Shown here one piece after another: positions 57,811-64,000 of a stretch of DNA of 64,000 nucleotides (positions within the stretch are counted from its first letter, which is position 1; each line of letters begins with the position of its first letter). This stretch comes from Lonicera japonica (taxonomy: Eukaryota > Streptophyta > Magnoliopsida > Dipsacales > Caprifoliaceae), in contig JAKCWG010000850.1 in assembly GCA_021464415.1 (NCBI GenBank), positions 62,001 through 126,000 of the forward strand. Reading direction: 5' to 3'. The translations under genes and the position numbers were made by a program. Below the pieces are notes generated by a model. The model saw only the letters and a list, made by a program, of their open reading frames with translations, searched no databases and was not told the origin of the DNA.

Positions 57811-59374
57811 GTGACACCCCGTGTTCATATTAGTGTTAAGTACGTTGTATTAGCTTCTTTACACTCAAGTGAGTGATCCTTTGATGATTCGGATGGTCCG
57901 AATCGATTTTGGTTTGTAAATCATGAGTTTTGATCCTACGCGATTTCCTTGTTTTTAGCCAATTTTGGATTCTTGTAACTTTCGCATCTTTTATTCGATT
58001 TGACTGTAGTTTGTTCCTACTTCTAGATTTCATACCATTATACAACTTTTGTATTTTGGCCGAAGTCCAATTCGCACTCCTCATTGATCAAAACAGGGCC
58101 TGAAGTAGGTCCATCACTAAATTCTGGTCATTCGGTAGTGCTTTGGCAGAGCGCTGTCTTCGATGAATTTCTGGAAAAAAATATATCCATAATTTGGGAA
58201 AACTTCATATTAGAAAGTTGTAGAGATTTGAAATACCTTTCCGTGGACATAAAGAATTTCTCAATCGGAGTTCTGAGTCAAAAGTTATGGCCGAAACAAA
58301 AACAGTACATCAGAGCACCAAAATTACACGCGAACCGATATGGGGAGTCCAGACTGATGCGCAGACCGGTATGGGCTTTTTGAATACCGGTCCTACAGCA
58401 GGCCATTGTCGGTTTTGGTCATTTTTAAGCATTCTTTTGACCCCTTTTTGCCACAACTTTGACCCAAACACTCCTAAACATCCCTAGAGAGTTCTAGAGA
58501 GCTCTAGGGAGAGAGAGAAGGAGATTTCTACACACCTAACCTCTTAATCCAAGGATTAAAGCTTTAAACCATCCAAATCTTCCTCTCCTTCACTATTCAT
58601 CATCTCCTACCTTGTTGTCCACCATAGGAGCTCTAGCTTGAGTGTTGGACACGGTAACGGGGGTTCATATATCATTGGTTTGAGGATCTTGCCACACTAA
58701 GAGTGTGGTGAAGCGAGAACTTTAAGATTTCAACGAACGGAGCTTCGGATATGGATTGATTTCTATGGTTAAGGTATGGGAAGTATTTCGTATGCATTCC
58801 GTAAGCTCTAGAGCTATTCTTTGATATCAACATCTTTGTGTTCATATGGTATTGCTTATTCATTGGCTCTGTGACATGTTTGTTGATATTAATTGGTATA
58901 TGTGATGTGTTTGGCTGGATTGCTTTGGTGATTGATTGGGACATGTTTGAGTACACCTACTGGAGATTTGCCAACAGTCCAACAGCTCGATTTGTACGTT
59001 CGCGGAGAGGGCGTGGGTGAGGTGAGGCATGAATTGGTATGGTGGTACTTGGCATGTAGCCATGAGAGAGCCGGGTATGAGGCCTTGTGTGATGATTGGC
59101 TCATGTACGTGTATTTGTTATTATTCTATCGATTCACAGATTCATCTTTATTCTCTGTATACGGTTTACTTCCCCATACATGTTTTTCATATACAGGAGC
59201 TCGCGGTGAGGATGCGGATGGGACAGTGAGAGCTCGTGGGAGAATTTTAGGGATTATTATAGTTTAGAGGTTGTAGAATTTGATTCCGTTATATTTTGGA
59301 ACTCTATTGTAATTAACGGATAATCTATATCCTATTTATTCATTTCTTATCGCCCCCAAGGTTGGGGCGTAAAA
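57811..59374 (+). repeat. 3' LTR of element 4
   Basis: 1,564 bp, TGTGACACCCCGTGTTCATA to GGGCGTAAAA (terminal CA mutated). It contains an extra segment of about 40 bp near 58325-58370 that the 5' LTR lacks, between two ACCGGT-containing words. More diverged from its partner than the LTR pairs of elements 1-3. Confidence 0.85.
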
Positions 59375-59764
59375 TGGGACCTCGTTGAAGGAATTGTCTT
59401 ATATTGGTTTATTGATTTTATTTGACATAAAGGTGTGGAGTTAAAGTTTTAGATAAACTTTATTTTCAAATTTACAGGTTTAGTTTTGTTGAAAATACAA
59501 ACTCCAAATGCCGAATTTTCTAAAAAATGTGGCCTTATATGTAATTTTCTATTATATCAGTCTCACGGCATGCATTTCAAACCCGCCGTCGCATACGGCA
59601 CCGTGATTAACCAGATTTTGGAGGTATTAACCTCATAACGGAATTCGGGGCCTCACATATCCAATCTAGAAAATCGCTTATGGGGCATATTCTTGGTGAA
59701 GTGAACACCAAAGTGCGCGTTGAGAATTAATTATGTTTAGCCTAGAACGTTATGTGAATGTTTG

Positions 59765-62735
59765 TGTGACGCCCCGAATCTCGTTCCGAGATTTTCACCT
59801 CCGGGACTCTGTTAATCACGGTGCTGTACGCGACGGCGGGATTAAATTATAACAATTAAAACAATATCTGAAACATTTCTTGTGTAAAATTCCAGTTTGG
59901 AAAAAAAATTGGCATGTGGAGTCTTTAAATTTATTAATTCCAAAAACCTGTATATAACAATGTAAGTTTCAAAAGCCTTTGAAACAAACTCCTCCACATA
60001 CACATAAATTCATATCCAACCACTTAATTACAAATGTTGTACAATTCAATTTCCTCCAACGAGGTCCCAAGCAATACTAATATGTTATACAGCACTTTCA
60101 CAATACATGATATATTAAATCAATTACGCAAAGCATTCAAAAGATATGGGTTTTATAATCATCAAGTCATCCTTAGATAACTACATAGTTCTAAGTTATC
60201 AGAGGCTCTCTAGACTCGTACACGTGCCATCCCTCAAAAAATACCTGCAAAATTGTTTTGGGAAAATGGGAGTGAGCCAAACGGGCTCAGTGGGAACTAT
60301 AAGGTTTAACATATAAAAAAATACATTTTCAAAACAATGCATGCAATGTGGAATAATGAAACTCCTTTCATATATGTTGTGTGAATATGCCGTCTCTATA
60401 AATTATAAACATTTATAGATTTATAGTTATAATACTACGAAGATCATTTTATAATATATATGGTAATGCTTTCCCATCCCCAACATATAATAAGATATAG
60501 ATCACTTGAAAATATAGTTGAAATCGCACTGATAAAATACTATATTTGTAAAACTCATACTTACGGTAAAATAAGTATCGCTAAGATACAAATAATCCAT
60601 AGCAAGAAAGTATGTACTTCAAACTCATATATGTATATATAAAACCGCTGGCTAGTTTGTAGAACTTCGCACTACAGTTGTATCATCTGAACGTATATCA
60701 TCCGAAACAATCGTCTCGAAAATCCGCGACTATCCAAGCGTACAACCAGGTCTGCATTTCATGGCCTTTCAACCACGCGGCAGCAGGGCCTCCCGTTATA
60801 TTTCGTGCACGGTTTCGGGTCTTGCACCCAGGGGCTCTTTGTCCCAACTTAAAGTCTCAATCGTTAGAGACGAACCTGGGACCTATCATGGACTAGCGCA
60901 ATAATATATCGAAGCATTCTAAGTGTTTGATCCACAAATGAACAATTGTGCCAAATAAAACAACATAACAGTTCATACCGAAATCCATCAACTAGCCAAC
61001 CCATATAAAGAAAATGGAAACCATACTTATAAAGAATTTACTCACGAATACCATATACGTAATCAAAACGCTTCTCTCATCAAACGATTTAATTATACCC
61101 AAAGCAGATACTTAATATATAGTTACATACATTACATATAAATTCAATTATTTAACTATATTCTCTTCTTTATTTACTGTCATATTGTTGTTGTACTTGA
61201 AACCAAATACGCCAAGTCCGTCAACTAGTGGCTTAGTTAAGAACACCACCACTTTGGGGAATTTCACGAGTTTTCGTCCAATTGGCGCTAAGCCCAGTAT
61301 AGCATATATTTTTATAATATTTAGGTTCACTATAAACTCACCCTTGTGATACCAACACATGGTTTATTCAATATAAACTTATAAACATGCCCAACGTAGT
61401 TATGGACTGGCTAGATAACTAAAAAATCCAATAAATGGTGAACTAATAGCCATAGTACAACAACAATATCACAATACAAGTAACTATAGCCAAATCATAC
61501 CTTCAAATCCATGTATAACTCCATATATATACATATCATAAATTACTATTCATTATCGTATCCGTAAGTGGAGGTTTCATACAAATCTCTTCGAAATCAA
61601 CATATAAATTTCGGGTTCTTGTATAAAAATCATAATAGAGTTGTATGAAATGCAGTCAATCAAATAATCACAAGAAAACACCCCCAAATCCCATGAACAT
61701 GCAATTTTTGAAGTTATAGGTAAAAAACCCAAGTTTGGTTTGATTTAAAGCTTACAATACATAATACTTTGAAATAAAGCTTAAGTACTAGTGTTCCCAC
61801 CTCTCAAGAGCTTAAATTCCATAAATGAAGGCTTGATGATGCTCCCTCGTCAAGATCACGAAACCCTAGCTCCTCCGCTTGAGCTCTAGTGGTTGGAGAA
61901 AGGAAGAGGATGATGAATAGTGCGGATTTGGCCTCAAATCTTGTATAGAAAAGATGAACCCTCAATGATCCCTCAAAAATCCCTAACTCTCTCTCTCTAG
62001 AACCCCCAAATGTGTTGTGTATATGTGTTGGTCGAAAATGGTGATGTGTGGGGTTTAAAGAGGTGAAAAATTGAGTTAAACACAGTTAAAACCGACCTTC
62101 AAGGTACCATGATCGATCATGGAGTCCACTGCCAGAATAGGCATTTTGGATCTGGAGCACTGTTCGTAATTCTGTCATAACTTTCTGCTCGGGACTCCGA
62201 TTTGGGTGATCTTTATGTCCATGGAAAGATAACTTGAATATCTACAACTTTGTAATAGGAAGTTTTCCTAAATTGGGAATGGATAATTCCCAGAAATCCT
62301 CCGAAGACAGCACTCTGCCGAAATGCTACCGAACGATCAAAATTTAGTAACCGGCCTACTTCGCATGGTGTTTTGACAAACGAGAAGTGCGAATTGGATT
62401 TTGTTCAAAACACAAAAGTTGTAGAATGGTATGAAACCTAGATGTAGGCGCAAATAGAAACCAATTCGAGCATGAAACGCAGAAGTTATGGTAGGCCAAA
62501 ATTGGCTAGAAACAAAGAAATCGCGTAAGACTGAAACTTACAATTTACAAGCCGGAATTGATTTGGATCACCCGAATCACTAAACGATGTCTCAGATGAG
62601 TATAAAGAGGCTACTATGACTAGTGAAAGACAACAGTACGCTGTAAGGCTCCACAATACACGATTTAACCTCTTACGGTGAAATGGACGAACAAGTGAAG
62701 ATGATTATAGTGATTTGAAAGGACGGGGTATTGCA
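59765..62735 (-). mobile_element. Minus-strand solo gypsy LTR, 2.97 kb
   Basis: Plus-strand view: TGTGACGCCCCG to GACGGGGTATTGCA. The flanks GTTTG and ATTTG form a target duplication with one mismatch. It shares landmarks in order with 2168-5119: the GGAGTGAGCCAAACGGGCTC block, the GC-rich block (60728-60890), TAGTGTTCCCACCTCTCAAG at 61791, the CCATGATCGATCATGG palindrome (62107-62122), and the GCTCGGGACTCCGAT block. Its first 75 bp mirror the end of the solo LTR at 59585-59657. No gene; frames inside are short. Confidence 0.75.
60728..60890 (-). repeat. GC-rich conserved LTR block, copy 3
   Basis: CAAGCGTACAACCAGGTCTG, AACCACGCGGCAGCAGGGCC and GTTAGAGACGAACCTGGGAC, almost identical to 2758-2925 and 3236-3395. 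Present once in this LTR. Confidence 0.7.
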
Positions 62736-62809
62736 ATTTGTTAGATTTTTAAAACTTTTATCTCAATTGTTTGATACTCTTTAAGTACCTAAATAGTTTC
62801 TTCAGAATA

Positions 62810-63390
62810 TATGAACACCCCAATCCATGATTCTCGGGTAAATCTGATTTTTATACAAAATGATCATTTTGCCTTAATTCTTGAGTCATCATGCATATAG
62901 AAGACTATTAAGAAAAATCCCAACTTTGAATCTGTCGATAATCTACCACGATCATTCTGCATCAAGTCTTGAGTCGTCACGCTCCCCAACCACACGGCTA
63001 CTTACCAACCGCACGCCCCAATCGCACGCCCTATCCAACTATGCAGCTAGCCCCTTTTTGAAGTGTTTTAGCCAAACCTTCTCCATAAATAAGACCATTG
63101 GGGTCTCATTTGGGGACATCAATACTCAAGTGAGTTTTAGAAAGGGGAAACTCTGCCTAAATCATTAGAGAGAGAAAGAAATAAGCAAGCAGCCTTTATT
63201 CTTCATTAAGCACATCAGGCACGTCTTTCTACAACTTTTTTTATTTTAATTATTGCACTAGTTTTAATAAATAAAATTAGATAACTTGCAAAGAAGTTCA
63301 TTACTTTCAAAACAAGTCCTTTCTAAGTTTTACAAGAAAACTAAAATCCGTTTTAACACTTTTTCAAAACAAAATAAATTACAAAACTAA
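62810..63390 (+). repeat. Decayed Tat-family LTR, 3' half missing
   Basis: Aligns with the Tat LTRs from ATGAACACCCCAATCCA to a CAAAACAAAATAAATTACAAAA stretch. It keeps CCATAAATAAGACC at the TATA position and CGCATCAAGTCTTGAGTC in U3, but the palindromes are eroded (ACCACACGGCTACTTACC). It ends abruptly at about half length with no primer site. The frame 62881-63168 is LTR sequence. Confidence 0.75.
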
Positions 63391-64000
63391 ATTGTAAAAC
63401 TTCATAAGTTTAGTATGGATTACAATGTAAAGTTATAAATGTTCAGGGTTAAACTAATTAAGTTACGAAATTACAGGATAATGTATGGCAATTAAGAAAA
63501 AGTTAGATTTTAAATAATTTTTTTTTGTACACCACTGACTTGCTTCACTTTCTTATTCTTCACTCTTCTTCCATTTTTTTGTTTTTGTCAAGAGAGAGAA
63601 AGAGAGAAAAAAATTGGTATGAAACTTTATTTTTATAAATTGCTCAGTCAAATTCAGCCGAATCGTATCGGGTCTTAAGGAAAAGTAGTTCTACACGTCG
63701 AGACCTACGCGAGGTATAAGAATTTTGAAATTGTGCGAGTCGGGGTTTGGGTTGTCATCTCAAATTTCACTGGTTGTGGCTAAATACTTTAAGGTATGGA
63801 CTAATTATGATTTCTTGTGTTTTAAATTATTAAAAATTCTAATTATTACTTGAGTATGCGATTGTGCATGTGTAAGTTGCTATATTTATTAATGATTTAT
63901 GATGATCAAATACATGTGCGTAAATAATAATTTGAAAATTTGAATTTCAAATATGGAGTGTACACATTTGGTCATTGTTCAGGTAAATAATAACATATTT
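63391..64000. other. Unassigned AT-rich end of the window
   Basis: Contains GAGAGAGAAAGAGAG near 63594 and a mixed-composition stretch (63655-63760) with CGTATCGGGTCTTAAGG and TACACGTCGAGACCTACGCG. These resemble transcribed LTR leaders, but no terminus is visible. No gene seen. Confidence 0.4.

Larger units (their letters stand above)
42356..59374 (+). mobile_element. Element 4: LTR retrotransposon reduced to LTR-PBS-PPT-LTR
   Basis: Perfect target duplication TGGGA (42351-42355 and 59375-59379). The 5' LTR is 42356-43429 plus 57273-57671, split by element 3. The 3' LTR is 57811-59374. Only 139 bp lie between the LTRs: a tRNA-iMet primer site, a short leader and a polypurine tract. There is no coding capacity. 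The polypurine context TTTCGAGGGCGAAATTT is that of Tekay/Del-type gypsy elements, so it is probably an internally deleted relative of element 3, with unrelated LTR sequence. Confidence 0.85.
22181..59657 (+). mobile_element. Solo gypsy LTR split by two nested insertions
   Basis: The LTR starts TGTAACACCCCG at 22181 and ends CGGGGCCTCACA at 59657. It is flanked by perfect 5-bp duplications TATCC (22176-22180 and 59658-59662). Its own sequence is 22181-23336, 41276-42355 and 59380-59657, about 2.5 kb. The rest is Tat element 2 (inserted at ATAAC) and element 4 (inserted at TGGGA). There is no internal region or partner LTR, so it is a solo LTR left by LTR-LTR recombination before the other insertions arrived. 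Its end is the mirror image of 59765-59840, showing the minus solo LTR next door is a relative. Confidence 0.85.

Overview
This window is a block of nested transposable elements from a plant nuclear genome, almost certainly an angiosperm. The species cannot be read from it. Reasons: Tat/Ogre-type and Tekay/Del-type Ty3-gypsy polyproteins, a plant-type hAT transposase with GT-AG introns, plant mobile domain (PMD) genes, AT-rich spacers and decayed LTRs throughout. I see no ordinary host gene, no rRNA or tRNA gene and no CRISPR array.

Layout. 1-8110: a mosaic of related, decayed gypsy LTRs in both orientations, including an almost complete minus-strand solo LTR (2168-5119). 8153-16784: a minus-strand copia-like LTR split by Tat element 1 (8479-15742, target duplication AGAAC), a non-autonomous retrotransposon that keeps LTRs, primer site, a scrap of gag, tandem repeats and polypurine tract but no pol. 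16785-18521: another minus gypsy LTR. 18549-19898: an inverted copy of the copia-like LTR. 19899-22180: unassigned. 22181-59657: one plus-strand solo LTR (duplication TATCC) split by two large insertions. The first is Tat element 2 (23337-41270, duplication ATAAC). The second is element 4 (42356-59374, duplication TGGGA), which is itself split by element 3 (43430-57267, duplication CCAAC), which carries a hAT transposon (50825-54847, 8-bp duplication CTCCTAAG). 59765-62735: a second minus solo LTR. 62810-63390: a decayed Tat LTR fragment. The rest is unassigned.

Tat element 2 is the richest part. Its sense gag-pol is one frame of about 2,330 codons broken only by three TAG codons. Downstream, on the opposite strand, lie two PMD-type genes, one with four GT-AG introns. 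Each has its own TATA box next to GC-rich palindromes of the type CCAACCGTACGGTTGG. The same palindromes fill the U3 of Tat element 1, so LTR and antisense genes appear to share a promoter module. Between the antisense genes and the 3' LTR is a minisatellite of 115-118 bp units built from small hairpins; element 1 has the same array.

Relative ages by eye: Tat elements 1 and 2 have LTR pairs about 98.7-98.8% identical, element 3 about 98%, and the surrounding LTRs are much more decayed. The hAT is youngest or nearly so: its 781-aa transposase frame is uninterrupted and its target duplication is perfect. All identity figures are manual counts, not computed alignments.
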